Assembly (NCBI GenBank): GCA_002723275.1
Contig: PBNZ01000033.1
Location: 1-44,611 of the forward strand
DNA length: 44,611 nucleotides
DNA from: Planctomycetaceae bacterium
GTDB lineage: Bacteria; Planctomycetota; Planctomycetia; Pirellulales; Pirellulaceae
Reading direction: 5' to 3'
The notes beneath the pieces were generated by a model. That model ran no database searches. It saw only the letters and a program-made list of their open reading frames with translations, and had not been told where the DNA came from. This document shows positions 15,763 through 24,923 of the stretch, one piece after another; within the stretch, counting starts at the first letter, position 1, and the number at the start of each line of letters is the position of its first letter. The position numbers and the translations under genes are program-made.

Positions 15763-18102
15763 CTAGGCCGCTTTACGATGGATCATCCTCGATTCACCAT
15801 CGACCTGACGCAGGTTGACTTCAATGGGAGAAAGCGTATCGATATGCAGATCGCGTTGCGGGAACGCAATGGTGATATTAGCCTTCTCAAACATTTCATC
15901 GATTGCGACGCGGACGTCGCTTGCAATCCGTTCCCCCTCCATGACCGTTCGCATGTGGATCCAGAAATGCGCCTCAAAGGCCAGGGCATTGTCCCCGAAA
16001 TCCTTGAATAGAATGATGGGTTCGGGAGTTCCCAGCACACCTTCATGTCCAAGAACTGCTTCCCTCAACAGATTCCTCACCTCGTTGACGGGAGAGCCGT
16101 AGGCAACACCGACCTTGACGACCGTTCGAATGCGTGTGTCCGAAAGCGTCCAGTTGGTCACATTGTTTTCCAGAAACTTGCTATTCGGGACGATAATCTC
16201 GAGATTCGATCCCGTCTTTACTCGCGTGCTTCGCGCTCCGATCCGTTCGATCACGCCGTTGAGATCGTCGATATCGACGAGATCGCCAACTCGAATCGGC
16301 CGCTCTGCCAACATGATCAGCCCGCTGATGAAATTGTTGAGAACATTCTGACTTCCAAAACCGATACCGATTGCGATCGCTCCCCCCATAAAGGCAAAGA
16401 CAGTCAGCGGTACGTTAATGATTTCGAGAGCAAAGAATCCGAAGCAAGTTGCCATCAGATAAAACGCGATACTTTGGAACGCGACCGATGCCCCCGGGTT
16501 CAAACCGAATCGAGGCAAAATGTGCATCCCCAATAACCGACTAAAGATGCGTGCCGAATAAATGCCGGCCAGCAACAGAATTGTTCCCCAGATAATTTTT
16601 CCGACCGTAATCGGACGATCCTCAACCGACGTGATTTCATAGTTCCAGGCCATCAGGATGAGTTGCCATGAACGGGCTACAAACTCTTCCGCAGATCGAG
16701 GATCGAGCGTTAGATCGAGTTCCTCACGGAATCGGCCCAGTGTACGCTCGCCGGTCGTGACCAGGACGATTTGCGAGTTATACGCGTTAATTGAGTTTTC
16801 CAATGCCTCCGACTGTCTGCTGAGGAATTCACGAACCTCCGGATGTAACTCCGTGGAGGTCACCAGTCGCTTGCGAACCGACGTCAGATCACTAACCCGT
16901 TCATCCGCACGAATCTTCAGCAGGTGCTGGAATTGTGTGATCTGTTGGCTGAGGTTTTCTGTTTCGAGTTGCCATTTTGCCAAATCATCTTTCGACGCGA
17001 GTTGATTGGCCAGATCGAAACGCCTTCTCCAGATGATACGAATCGTCCCGGCATAGCCAATCACACGTTGTAGAACGCTGACATGTTCTTGATTGAGTTC
17101 GCGCAAGAGTCGCCAAGTAGCAGCTTCTTCGACCAACTGCGGTATTTCCTGCGAGGCGTTTTCCAAGGCACGCGACGCCAACAGATACTCTCGTTCAAGT
17201 TCACTGAGACTTGCAAGAGCTGACTCCAACTGTGTCCGAAGCTCAGCCTCTGCTTCATCGGTGAATTTAAGACGCTGCTCTAATTCGGCTTGTGAAAAAA
17301 CAACTCGACCATGCATCCGGTTGATTTGCGATTCAAAGTAAACATGTCTTTTTTCGCTAATCTGGTGCTCAAGTTCGTTGATCTTCAATTCCAATTCACG
17401 GTTTGCAACCGCCTCACCGGTTGCACGACTCCGCAACTTCGCTAACGCATACCGATGATTCAGCTGTTCGTCGTTGTCGGAGGTAGCAACATCCTCCCGA
17501 AACATCCGCCGTTTTGCCTCATTAGAATCGTGCGAATCGCGAATCGATTCGAGCGACGAACGAGCTGCCTCGATCTCAAGTTTAATCGATTCTCGGCGGT
17601 GCACCTCAGTCTTCAATCGATCCCGCAAGTCCTCCAACGCCAGGAATGAAAATCGTTTACCTTCCACAATGGGAGCCAGACTCAACGTCTCGATTTCAAC
17701 GACCACTCGCTCTAGTTCTTCCTCGAGCTCGGTCAAGCGAATCGTACTTGCAGAGCGATCGGAGTAAAGCAGATCGAGCCACTTATACAGTTCGAGCTCG
17801 ATACTCAAACTTTCGGGAGTAGGTTGATCAGGATGATCTTGCTTAAAGGCTTCGATCAGGTTTTTAACGCGAGAAATCATATTGGTGATTTCGCGTCGGC
17901 CTTGTTCGATATCTGCGTGAGGATCTGCCTGATCCGAGACCTCGGACTCAGCGGTCTGCGCCTTTCCAAGTGCGACGGTTCCGGTCGGGTTAACCTGGCC
18001 AACCGCTCGCTGCAGACTGCTTCCGTTTCCAATGACGGTAGCTAAAAAAAGCAACCATGCGACGGAAGTCCATTGTCGAAGATTGAGAGATTTGATCTTC
18101 AT
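15763..18102 (-). CDS. Large MscS family mechanosensitive channel with coiled-coil periplasmic region
   Basis: A 779-residue channel. A signal peptide or first hydrophobic segment (about 10-36) is followed by roughly 400 residues of charged coiled coil, probably periplasmic. Several membrane helices follow from about residue 480 (IIWGTILLLAGIYSARIF). The MscS pore helix is near 565-600 (GGAIAIGIGFGSQNVLNNFISG), followed by the beta domain (GDLVDIDDLNGVIERI, then IVPNSKFLENNVTNWTL) and the C-terminal alpha/beta domain. Role: release of solutes under hypo-osmotic stress. The long N-terminus makes it MscK/YbiO-like rather than a short MscS. It is the first gene of a likely two-gene unit with corA, so ion flux and osmotic relief may be co-regulated (inference). 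Confidence 0.92.
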   Translation of the reverse strand: MKIKSLNLRQWTSVAWLLFLATVIGNGSSLQRAVGQVNPTGTVALGKAQTAESEVSDQADPHADIEQGRREITNMISRVKNLIEAFKQDHPDQPTPESLSIELELYKWLDLLYSDRSASTIRLTELEEELERVVVEIETLSLAPIVEGKRFSFLALEDLRDRLKTEVHRRESIKLEIEAARSSLESIRDSHDSNEAKRRMFREDVATSDNDEQLNHRYALAKLRSRATGEAVANRELELKINELEHQISEKRHVYFESQINRMHGRVVFSQAELEQRLKFTDEAEAELRTQLESALASLSELEREYLLASRALENASQEIPQLVEEAATWRLLRELNQEHVSVLQRVIGYAGTIRIIWRRRFDLANQLASKDDLAKWQLETENLSQQITQFQHLLKIRADERVSDLTSVRKRLVTSTELHPEVREFLSRQSEALENSINAYNSQIVLVTTGERTLGRFREELDLTLDPRSAEEFVARSWQLILMAWNYEITSVEDRPITVGKIIWGTILLLAGIYSARIFSRLLGMHILPRFGLNPGASVAFQSIAFYLMATCFGFFALEIINVPLTVFAFMGGAIAIGIGFGSQNVLNNFISGLIMLAERPIRVGDLVDIDDLNGVIERIGARSTRVKTGSNLEIIVPNSKFLENNVTNWTLSDTRIRTVVKVGVAYGSPVNEVRNLLREAVLGHEGVLGTPEPIILFKDFGDNALAFEAHFWIHMRTVMEGERIASDVRVAIDEMFEKANITIAFPQRDLHIDTLSPIEVNLRQVDGESRMIHRKAA

Positions 18103-18330
18103 GGGTCAACTTTCTCGCCTGGCAAAATTTCGAACTCACGAGTTCGATCTCGATGCATCATCTAATAAGTGAGGGTCGAATGATTTCTAGCTGAAAGCCT
18201 CGGCTCTTTTGCGGCTTCAGCTTTGGCTTCTTTTCCATTGATCCGCGACAGCAACTGGCTGATGGTGATTTCAGGTTATGGCTTCCCGACACTCAACAAT
18301 CTGAAACCGTTGCGCTTGCGACAAAACCAA

Positions 18331-19449
18331 TCAATAACGACTCCCAGGATTCGGAGTCGAGTTCACGGGCGGAGGCGGTAGCGTCAGTGCCTGTGATTGA
18401 GCAGCAGAATTCAAGGTGGCGAATTCCCGCAATAATTGATGCGTGGTCACAAATTCCGGGCGTTGCGAGAGCGAAAGGTATTCCGGCTGCTTGACAATCG
18501 TGTCAAATCGCTGCAAACAAACATCCATCGCTTGTTGAGGCACGGTCGCACCAGACTGAACGACGCCTGGCGGCAACTCAAGATAGGCGAGCCATTCCGT
18601 AGGCAATAATGAGCTAAGTTTCTTCCAAGAAGTGATCAGTTGCTGGCGAACCATTTCGGTCTGCGGGTTGACCACCTTCGTGGGCGGCGTCACGGGACGG
18701 TTCGTCACTGGCAAACTCGCACCTGTGGCGGCCGGCGCTCCCGTATAGACAGCTAACTCATTCATCAACCCAACCGCCGACGGTGGCAGTGTCCCCGGAG
18801 CATAGGTCGGCTGCCCTGTAGGTGAGATGACCTGATGGTGATAGTACGACATGCCGGCAAGCTGATCGACTTGCAACACTGAACCATCGAAGGAAACACC
18901 CAAGAATAATCCACGACTTCTTGAGTAAGAGAGGATTTCGGCAGACAGCGAAAGGTCGGTGGCAGCCGCAGCCTGTCGTCCAATGGGCCCCGCTGCTGCC
19001 GCTGCATCAACTCCCAAAGTCAACTTGCCATTCATCAGATTGTTGATGCTATTGCGAGTTCGAAAGACCAGAATCACATCCGTGGATTGAATTCCGGCTT
19101 GCCATCCGACACTACCGCCAGAGAGAGTGATGAACATCGGCGGCAGCCATTGGTTACTTTCACTGCGAACCAACATGACACCTCGCCCATGTCGTACGCC
19201 AACCACGAATCCACCTTTGACGACTCCAGGAATGATCGCAATTCCGCGAGCCTCCTGCAGCAACTTGGCCGGGATCTGACTGGCCGGAATCGCCATCACT
19301 TCACGCAAGACGGCTGTGGAATTCAGGACGATTTGATTTTCTTGGGACTGGGCGAAGGCGACATTCGAGAAAAGGCATGACACCATCAATGCCAGGGGGA
19401 CCGACAGCATTGCCAGACGCGAGAGAAAAGGCTTGAAACAAGGAGGCAT
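18331..19449 (-). CDS. SYLF (Ysc84-like) lipid-binding domain protein, exported
   Basis: A 372-residue protein with a signal peptide (MPPCFKPFLSRLAML... cut after NVAFA). The SYLF/Ysc84 domain covers about residues 45-220, with the typical runs GIAIIPGVVKGGFVVGVRHGRGVM, GGSVGWQAGIQSTDVILVF, GVDAAAAAGPIG and YSRSRGLFLGVSFDGS. Such domains bind phosphoinositides in eukaryotes; the bacterial role is unclear. The C-terminal 150 residues are Pro-rich and unknown. The ATG at 19449 is used because GGAG sits six bases before it; an in-frame TTG at 19461 is unlikely. About 110 bases past the stop there is an imperfect hairpin (GCTGAAAGCC at 18190, GGCTTCAGC at 18213) without a clear T tract on this strand. 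Confidence 0.9.
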   Translation of the reverse strand: MPPCFKPFLSRLAMLSVPLALMVSCLFSNVAFAQSQENQIVLNSTAVLREVMAIPASQIPAKLLQEARGIAIIPGVVKGGFVVGVRHGRGVMLVRSESNQWLPPMFITLSGGSVGWQAGIQSTDVILVFRTRNSINNLMNGKLTLGVDAAAAAGPIGRQAAAATDLSLSAEILSYSRSRGLFLGVSFDGSVLQVDQLAGMSYYHHQVISPTGQPTYAPGTLPPSAVGLMNELAVYTGAPAATGASLPVTNRPVTPPTKVVNPQTEMVRQQLITSWKKLSSLLPTEWLAYLELPPGVVQSGATVPQQAMDVCLQRFDTIVKQPEYLSLSQRPEFVTTHQLLREFATLNSAAQSQALTLPPPPVNSTPNPGSRY

Positions 19450-19627
19450 GGCGTACTCCAAATGCGGGTTTGGATAGGGCCGAGATTTTGGCGGCGGCGG
19501 ATTTTAGACAGAAGCCCTGATGCCAGCAAGGCCTTTCCTCGACAGCCCATAAAGCCAAAATCGTCGATCGTGCCAGCGAAGGAATGCTGGCAATACTTGC
19601 ACCCCCGTTTCGATCACCCAGAAGCCG

Positions 19628-20758
19628 CTAGACGGCTGCCTGGCGAACTTCTTGGATTGCGGTCAAAAGTCGATCCACATCGTCCGGATAGACTTCCCCA
19701 ATCGTTCCGATACGAAAAGTATCGACATTCGTAACCTTACCGGGATAGATTACGAATCCACGTTCCTTCAGCTGTTGATAGAACGACTTGAAGGCAAAAT
19801 CCGGGGAATCCGGAAAATGAAAGGCCGTAATGATCGGCGACTGCAAATCAGCCGGCAAGAGACAACGGAATCCAAGCATTTCCATGCCACGAATTAATCG
19901 TCGGTGATTTTCAACATAGCGAGCATTTCGCGCAACGATCCCACCCTCCTCCTCCAGTTCAACCAAGGCTTGTGCGAAGGCACGAACCGTATGGGTCGGT
20001 GACGTAAACCGCCACTTGCCCTGCCCCTGCTCCATGGTCGACCACTGATCGTACAAATCGAGAGAATAAGAGCGAGCATATCCCTTAGTCTCGAGGAGAC
20101 GATCTCTAGTTGTAATCGCAAACCCAAAGCCCGGCACGCCCTGAATGCACTTGTTTGCACTGCTAATGATGTAGTCGACATGCAACGAGTCGACGTCGAT
20201 CGGAACGCCACCAAAAGTGCTCATCGCATCGACGATCAGAATTCGATCATACTTTTTACAGATTAAACCGATCTCTCGAATCGGATTGAGCATTCCGGTG
20301 GTTGTTTCACCGTGCACGACGGCGACGTGGCTGATCTTCGGATCATTCGCAAGCCTCGCCTCGATTGACTCCAGATTGGGGGATTGAATCTCGCTCTCAC
20401 GATTCACGACGCAATCCAAAGATAATGTCGCAGCAATCTTTGCGATTCTTTCGCCGTAAGCACCGTTAGCGATCACGAACAATCGTCCTTCGGGGGGAAC
20501 AACACTCCCAATCACCGACTCAACAACGAATGTTCCACTGCCTTGCATGAGGACTGAGGTGTAACGGTTCTCCGCATCTGCTGCGGAGGTGGCTAATTCG
20601 ACGAGCTTCCGCCGAATCACTTGAACGATGCCGTGGTTGTAGTCATCGTCCCAAGTACACCAGTCTCGCAACATGGCACGCCGCACGCTACGACTTGTTG
20701 ATAACGGACCAGGCGTCAACAACAGATATGGATTTTCGTCATCTTCTAAATGCGACAT
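19628..20758 (-). CDS. phnW: 2-aminoethylphosphonate--pyruvate transaminase
   Basis: A 376-residue PLP enzyme of aminotransferase class V, best matched to PhnW, which converts 2-aminoethylphosphonate and pyruvate to phosphonoacetaldehyde and alanine (or the reverse in phosphonate synthesis). Visible marks: [11 protein letters not shown] at 12-22, [10 protein letters not shown] at 31-40, the PLP-binding Asp in [10 protein letters not shown] (D177), and the Schiff-base Lys in [14 protein letters not shown] (K203). Length matches the family. The frame is open further upstream to 20893, but that stretch has no family similarity, so [10 protein letters not shown] is taken as the start; its ribosome site is weak. 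No phnX, phnA/phnY, ppm or ppd gene is adjacent, so the direction of the pathway cannot be told from context. Confidence 0.9.
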   Translation of the reverse strand: MSHLEDDENPYLLLTPGPLSTSRSVRRAMLRDWCTWDDDYNHGIVQVIRRKLVELATSAADAENRYTSVLMQGSGTFVVESVIGSVVPPEGRLFVIANGAYGERIAKIAATLSLDCVVNRESEIQSPNLESIEARLANDPKISHVAVVHGETTTGMLNPIREIGLICKKYDRILIVDAMSTFGGVPIDVDSLHVDYIISSANKCIQGVPGFGFAITTRDRLLETKGYARSYSLDLYDQWSTMEQGQGKWRFTSPTHTVRAFAQALVELEEEGGIVARNARYVENHRRLIRGMEMLGFRCLLPADLQSPIITAFHFPDSPDFAFKSFYQQLKERGFVIYPGKVTNVDTFRIGTIGEVYPDDVDRLLTAIQEVRQAAV

Positions 20759-21130
20759 ACGACAAACAATTGCTGGGGCACTAGGGTTTCGATGGATTCC
20801 GGTTTTCTTGTTGGGCAATGACTGATTGCATCCTCGGCAACGCTCCGAGGCCCCACACCGGCAACGTCTATTGTGACGGCACAACCTACCCATTGTCCAG
20901 TGAGTGCAAATCGTGGGTTCCCGCTTCCCCGCCCGATCAAGGACTCAAGTCCATCCATCGCTGACCTGAAATGAGGTTGAGTTTGTCGATCAAAGTGAGA
21001 GGATGATCATCCGCTTACCGATATTCACTTTTCAATCGCATTTTTAGCCGCACCGATTACGGGACTCAGCAAGGGTCGAAAATCTGTCCGGTGGCCGCAG
21101 CTGTAACCCCAGCAGCTGTAAACCCAGCAG
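20759..21130. other. Intergenic region upstream of phnW
   Basis: These 372 bases hold the upstream region of phnW and the end of the membrane-protein gene. An open frame continues upstream of phnW to 20893 but has Cys/Arg-rich, non-family content and is judged non-coding. The right end carries a short 15-bp tandem repeat, listed separately. No RNA gene or riboswitch was recognised. Confidence 0.5.
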
Positions 21131-21142
21131 CTACAACCCCAC
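21098..21142. repeat. Three tandem 15-bp repeats across a gene end
   Basis: Three direct copies of a 15-base unit (cagctgtaaccccag, cagctgtaaacccag, cagctacaacccca) lie at 21098-21112, 21113-21127 and 21128-21142. The third copy contains the TAG stop (21131-21133) and last codons of the minus-strand membrane-protein gene, so duplication seems to have copied the gene's end into the intergenic region. Confidence 0.8.
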
Positions 21143-21808
21143 TCGCCAAAGGGTGACAGTCAGGATGTTGGCAAGCACCGTTGCAACTCCAGCCCAATGC
21201 AACCAGTCACGTCTCACCATCATCCCAATTTCAATCGAGATGGCGACGATGACGGCCATCGCAAGAACCAAGGGGATCAAGGAATAAGCTCGCTCCAATG
21301 CAACGCTCAACGGCATATATCCTGTCGGCACCAGCAAGTAACAGGTCATGACCAGAAACCAATAGACCAGGTACAAAACAAAAACGATCTTCCATCTCCA
21401 GTACGAAACCTTCACAACCGCAACCGCCGAGGCGGCCAGCGGGAGAAGCGCGCACGCGGCCTGTATGAGCTGTGCGGAGGACGTGTTGGACATTAATTCG
21501 TTCGAAGCCCACGTTAACGGCTGAAACAGAATAACCTGAAGCGACGAGAGGATGATGATCCAATGCCCTGGCTCGAGCTTGGACACATCATCAGCTGCCC
21601 ACCTTTGCGACAATACGATCGTCCCCATGATGATTGTGCCAACGACCACCGAAGACACAAGTTTTGACAAATCCCGAAGCTCGCCGAACGGTCCGGACTG
21701 GTCCTGTGTCTCCCAAAAATGTTGTGTCCCGAGCGCGGCTGCGATGCAAAACATCCACAGCAAGAGAGAGAAAATTGAAAGAGGCTGAGCTTTGACGGTT
21801 TTCGACAA
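21131..21808 (-). CDS. Integral membrane protein of unknown function
   Basis: A 225-residue hydrophobic protein with six or seven predicted membrane helices (about 12-28, 48-66, 82-100, 112-132, 138-160, 172-194 and 202-221) and short polar loops. I do not recognise the family and no catalytic motif is visible. It is transcribed away from the STAS gene and lies upstream of phnW on the same strand, but the 372-base gap makes a shared transcript unlikely. Composition and the regular helix pattern support a real gene. Confidence 0.7.
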   Translation of the reverse strand: MSKTVKAQPLSIFSLLLWMFCIAAALGTQHFWETQDQSGPFGELRDLSKLVSSVVVGTIIMGTIVLSQRWAADDVSKLEPGHWIIILSSLQVILFQPLTWASNELMSNTSSAQLIQAACALLPLAASAVAVVKVSYWRWKIVFVLYLVYWFLVMTCYLLVPTGYMPLSVALERAYSLIPLVLAMAVIVAISIEIGMMVRRDWLHWAGVATVLANILTVTLWRVGL

Positions 21809-21978
21809 TTGGCACCTATGCGAGTTGCGGCATCGCGGTCTCTGAGATCTACCATGAAATGACCAGCTTACCGCATTGCATGATGTTGAGTTAAGTATCG
21901 TTTTGTGGAAACCGCACCTGACACAAGTTAATCCGATTGTTATGGTGGACCTAAAGAGTCCAAAGGGGAAAACGAAAG

Positions 21979-22407
21979 ATGAATTCGATTGGAGCGTACC
22001 GCTACTTTGTGGCTGAAAAGCGAGATGACACTCTCATCGCGCAACTCATCGATTCACACCTGCAGGGCGACATGGTCGCCGAACAACTGAAGCAGGAGCT
22101 TCTGCAAGCTGTTGATGCTGAATCACCCAAGATGGTGGTCATCGACCTAAGAAACGTCGACATTATTTCGACGATGGTGATTTCCACATTCCTCTACGCA
22201 AATAGCCGACTGGGTGCAAGCGGCATCAAGTTCAAGTTGACCGAACTGAGCCAACCCTTGCGGCAGATATTTCGCGAGCTTCATTTAGATGGAGCGATTC
22301 TTCAGATCTACGAATCCATCGACGAAGCGTTGACGAAGGAAACCAGTTCGGAAGCGGACGGTACGGACCGTCCTGCACGTTTCGACCCGGAGGAAGACGA
22401 CGAATAA
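21979..22407 (+). CDS. STAS domain protein (anti-sigma factor antagonist-like)
   Basis: A 142-residue cytoplasmic protein made of one STAS domain (about 15-120) plus an acidic tail (DPEEDDE). The segment PKMVVIDLRNVDIISTMVIS matches the strand and helix of anti-anti-sigma factors, with Ser/Thr at the place phosphorylated in SpoIIAA-type proteins. Such proteins bind anti-sigma kinases in partner-switching control of stress or envelope responses. No kinase or phosphatase partner is adjacent, so it may act with one elsewhere. GGGG lies about ten bases before the ATG. The gene ends 18 bases from a convergent gene. Confidence 0.85.
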   Translation: MNSIGAYRYFVAEKRDDTLIAQLIDSHLQGDMVAEQLKQELLQAVDAESPKMVVIDLRNVDIISTMVISTFLYANSRLGASGIKFKLTELSQPLRQIFRELHLDGAILQIYESIDEALTKETSSEADGTDRPARFDPEEDDE

Positions 22408-22425
22408 ACAATTTCGCCTGGGCAA

Positions 22426-23625
22426 CTATCGTTGCCGTCGGCGCAGGAGCCATGGGGCTGCCAACAGCAACAAGGTTATCGCGGCAGGCTCCGGGACCGC
22501 GGCGACGGCAGGACGAGCTCCCATCTCAAAGCCACCGCCTTGAAATGCTGTGACGAAATCGCTGGAGTCAAATTCGCGATCACCATTCCAATCGCCCGTA
22601 ATCCAGGTCGAATTCATGGCGATTCCATCTTCGTACTCTCCCGCGGTAAAGATAAAGATAAAGTCACTGCTACTGAACAGGCCATTCAGATCAGAGTCTC
22701 CAAAGTATGAGTTCTTCAGGTCCTCAATCCAGACGCGTCGATCTTCTTGATTAACCAGGCCATTATTGTCGAGATCAAAACTGATTTCATTCGTACCGGC
22801 ACGAACATTATCCGAAAGCAGATCCATGTCATCAGCGTCCAAGATACTATTCTTATTGAAATCGCCCAGGAGAGCATCGCCGCCGCCATCCATCACCATC
22901 ACTTCAGCAATTTCTTCGTTGGAAAGAGCGCGACTGTAAACGCGAAAATCATCAAGTCGACCTCCCCATGTCTCTGTTCCCTGGCGTCCGATAAAGATCG
23001 AATCGTGGACATCGAGAGTTCCGTCGTAATCAATGATGGGCCCATTCCCTTCTTCTCCATTGATGACGACTTCGAACTCACTCCCGTTTCCTCGGTAAGC
23101 CAGGTGCACCCACTCGTCATCATCCATGAACGCCACACCTCGCTCTTGATTAATGGTGGCGCCATCTTCTTGAATGATCCGTCCCCAGATCTCAGCATCG
23201 GATTTCTGTACCCAAGCACCGATTACCTTGGTAGTCGCCGATGGACCGAAGGGCTCAAACTGCACCTGAAACAGTCCGTCATTGGCACCGCCCAGTCCAC
23301 AACAAAGTTCTGAATCACGGTATGCCCAGAAAGCAATGGTGAAGTCGTCACCGGGCAATCCATTCTCCGGCAGTTCGGCCACAATGGATCCGCTGGTGTT
23401 TCCAGGAAACTCGATCACCCCACCCCGGTCGGGATCGTCCACCCATTGCACGCCGCCGGTGTCGTCCAACTCTCCATCACGTTCATTCCCGGAAGAATCG
23501 AGGGTTAATTGTGCCGGATCATCGAACGTGTAATGGTTTTCCAGATCAGGAATATCAGCAGCAACAAACGTCGGGACCAGCAGCCAACCCATAAGGCCAA
23601 TGACAACTACAAACGAGCGAAACAT
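22426..23625 (-). CDS. LamG-like protein with dockerin-like modules and PEP-CTERM sorting tail
   Basis: A 399-residue exported protein. Signal peptide 1-23; a LamG/concanavalin-like beta-sandwich at about 28-235 (YTFDDPAQLTLDSSG, DDFTIAFWAYRDS, WVHLAYRGN, GRLDDFRVYSRALSNEEI are typical); one dockerin-like calcium module at about 252-308; a second at about 318-375; then VPEP at 377 followed by a hydrophobic helix and RRRQR, a PEP-CTERM anchor signal. The second module (GDSDLNGLFSSSDF ... GDWNGDREFDSSDF) closely resembles the one in the gene at the left edge. The protein probably binds carbohydrate or another surface ligand and is processed by an exosortase. The start is set at 23625 because GGAG precedes it by about nine bases and a signal peptide begins there. 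Confidence 0.9.
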   Translation of the reverse strand: MFRSFVVVIGLMGWLLVPTFVAADIPDLENHYTFDDPAQLTLDSSGNERDGELDDTGGVQWVDDPDRGGVIEFPGNTSGSIVAELPENGLPGDDFTIAFWAYRDSELCCGLGGANDGLFQVQFEPFGPSATTKVIGAWVQKSDAEIWGRIIQEDGATINQERGVAFMDDDEWVHLAYRGNGSEFEVVINGEEGNGPIIDYDGTLDVHDSIFIGRQGTETWGGRLDDFRVYSRALSNEEIAEVMVMDGGGDALLGDFNKNSILDADDMDLLSDNVRAGTNEISFDLDNNGLVNQEDRRVWIEDLKNSYFGDSDLNGLFSSSDFIFIFTAGEYEDGIAMNSTWITGDWNGDREFDSSDFVTAFQGGGFEMGARPAVAAVPEPAAITLLLLAAPWLLRRRQR

Positions 23626-23906
23626 CGCAGTGGTCTCCCAAAGAATTACGAGAGCAGATTCTTGACAAGGCAGATGAGTCGCCCATTTTAAACAGCGCCC
23701 CCGCAACACGCAAACAAAAAGAGACTTCGTTTTCCGTCTGCGCCGCCGCAAAACGGTGCAAATGCGATCAGATGATTCGTATGCCAACAGAAAATCGAGT
23801 CAGTCACTGCAGGTGATTTTCTAATCCTTTAGCACAACACAGTTTCGCCTCCCGCCGCGGTATCCTACTTTGGCAATTGGCATTGAGAAGACAAGGATGC
23901 AGATGC

Positions 23907-24923
23907 CTACGTGGCAAAACGCCGCTGTCGATATTGATCAAGCGTCACTGCTGCGATAATGATTCCACCGATGATAATGTCGGTGGTGAAATTTTGAAAA
24001 CCAAGCAACGTGCATCCACTCCCAATCACCGCAATAATCAGAGCGCCGTTGAGTGTTCCTAGCACCGATCCCTGTCCACCACTCAGGCTACCGCCGCCAA
24101 TGACAACGGCAGCAATGATCTCTAGTTCCATCCCTAAACCAGAGGTCGGATTGGCACTGCTAAGTTTCGAGAAGTGATACAGTCCAGCAATTCCAACCAA
24201 CCCACCGGAGATCGCATAGATCGACGTTTTCACCAGTGGCACGTTGATTCCACACAAACGAGCAGTCGCCTCATTCGACCCCAAAGCAAACACATACCGT
24301 CCAAAGACGGTATAGCGCAGCAACAGACTCATCACGATGGTCAGGCCGAGCGCGAACCAGACTCCCCAGGGAAAGCCGAGCCAGCGGTCATTCGCATTGG
24401 TACTCACCAGTGTGCTGAGCCAGTTGGGTACGGCATCAAGTGGCGGGCGGATGGTCGTCTGGTTGGCAATATATTTGGCAAACCCCATGTAAATCGACAT
24501 GGTTCCCAGCGTGACAATAAACGGCACCACGCGCAGGGTACTAATCAGGAGTCCGTTGATCGTCCCGCATAAGCTACCAACGAGGACACACAACAACACG
24601 GCGGTCGTCGCGGAGTGGCCACGGTCGAGTGCCCAGGCCAGGGCAGTGGCTGCCAGCGCCAGGCCGGTCCCAGCAGACAGATCGATACCACCTGAAATAA
24701 TGATCAACGTCATTCCCAAAGCCGCCACTGCAATCACGGAGGTCTGGGCACAAATGACGGTCACGTTACGCCAGGTCGCAAACGAACCTCCATCCGGCTG
24801 CATTTGATCCGCCACCAAAAACACCAAAAACACGATCACTAGTGCCAGGAACACACCGAATGAATTCAGCGCCTGCACCGAAAAAGCGTTGGATTTTGGG
24901 GATGGGCCTTTATCGTCACTCAT
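23907..24923 (-). CDS. Ribose-type ABC transporter permease
   Basis: A 338-residue inner-membrane permease of the RbsC/BPD_transp_2 family with about nine membrane helices. Typical segments are visible: AALGMTLIIISGGIDLSAGT near 70-90, GTINGLLISTLRVVPFIVTLGTMSI, GRYVFALGSNEATARLCGIN and AAVVIGGGSLSGGQGSVLGT. It forms the translocation pore of a high-affinity sugar (or related small-molecule) importer. The start ATG overlaps the end of the ATPase gene by eight bases (ATGAGTGA), a sign of translational coupling; a longer frame to 24995 lies inside the ATPase gene and is rejected. It is the last of three genes: binding lipoprotein, ATPase, permease. Confidence 0.93.
   Translation of the reverse strand: MSDDKGPSPKSNAFSVQALNSFGVFLALVIVFLVFLVADQMQPDGGSFATWRNVTVICAQTSVIAVAALGMTLIIISGGIDLSAGTGLALAATALAWALDRGHSATTAVLLCVLVGSLCGTINGLLISTLRVVPFIVTLGTMSIYMGFAKYIANQTTIRPPLDAVPNWLSTLVSTNANDRWLGFPWGVWFALGLTIVMSLLLRYTVFGRYVFALGSNEATARLCGINVPLVKTSIYAISGGLVGIAGLYHFSKLSSANPTSGLGMELEIIAAVVIGGGSLSGGQGSVLGTLNGALIIAVIGSGCTLLGFQNFTTDIIIGGIIIAAVTLDQYRQRRFAT

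Noticed and set aside
19521-19592. Three copies of TGCCAGC in direct and inverted orientation downstream of phnW
   Set aside because: They can form a 7-8-bp hairpin, but there is no T tract on the minus strand and no second line of evidence for a terminator or operator.
19585-19600. TGGCAATACTTGCA as a sigma-54 promoter
   Set aside because: The spacing between GG and GC is eight bases instead of ten, and no gene starts in the right place and direction.
20759-20893. 45-codon N-terminal extension of phnW
   Set aside because: The segment is Cys/Arg-rich without family similarity, and the normal PhnW N-terminus begins just after the internal ATG at 20758.
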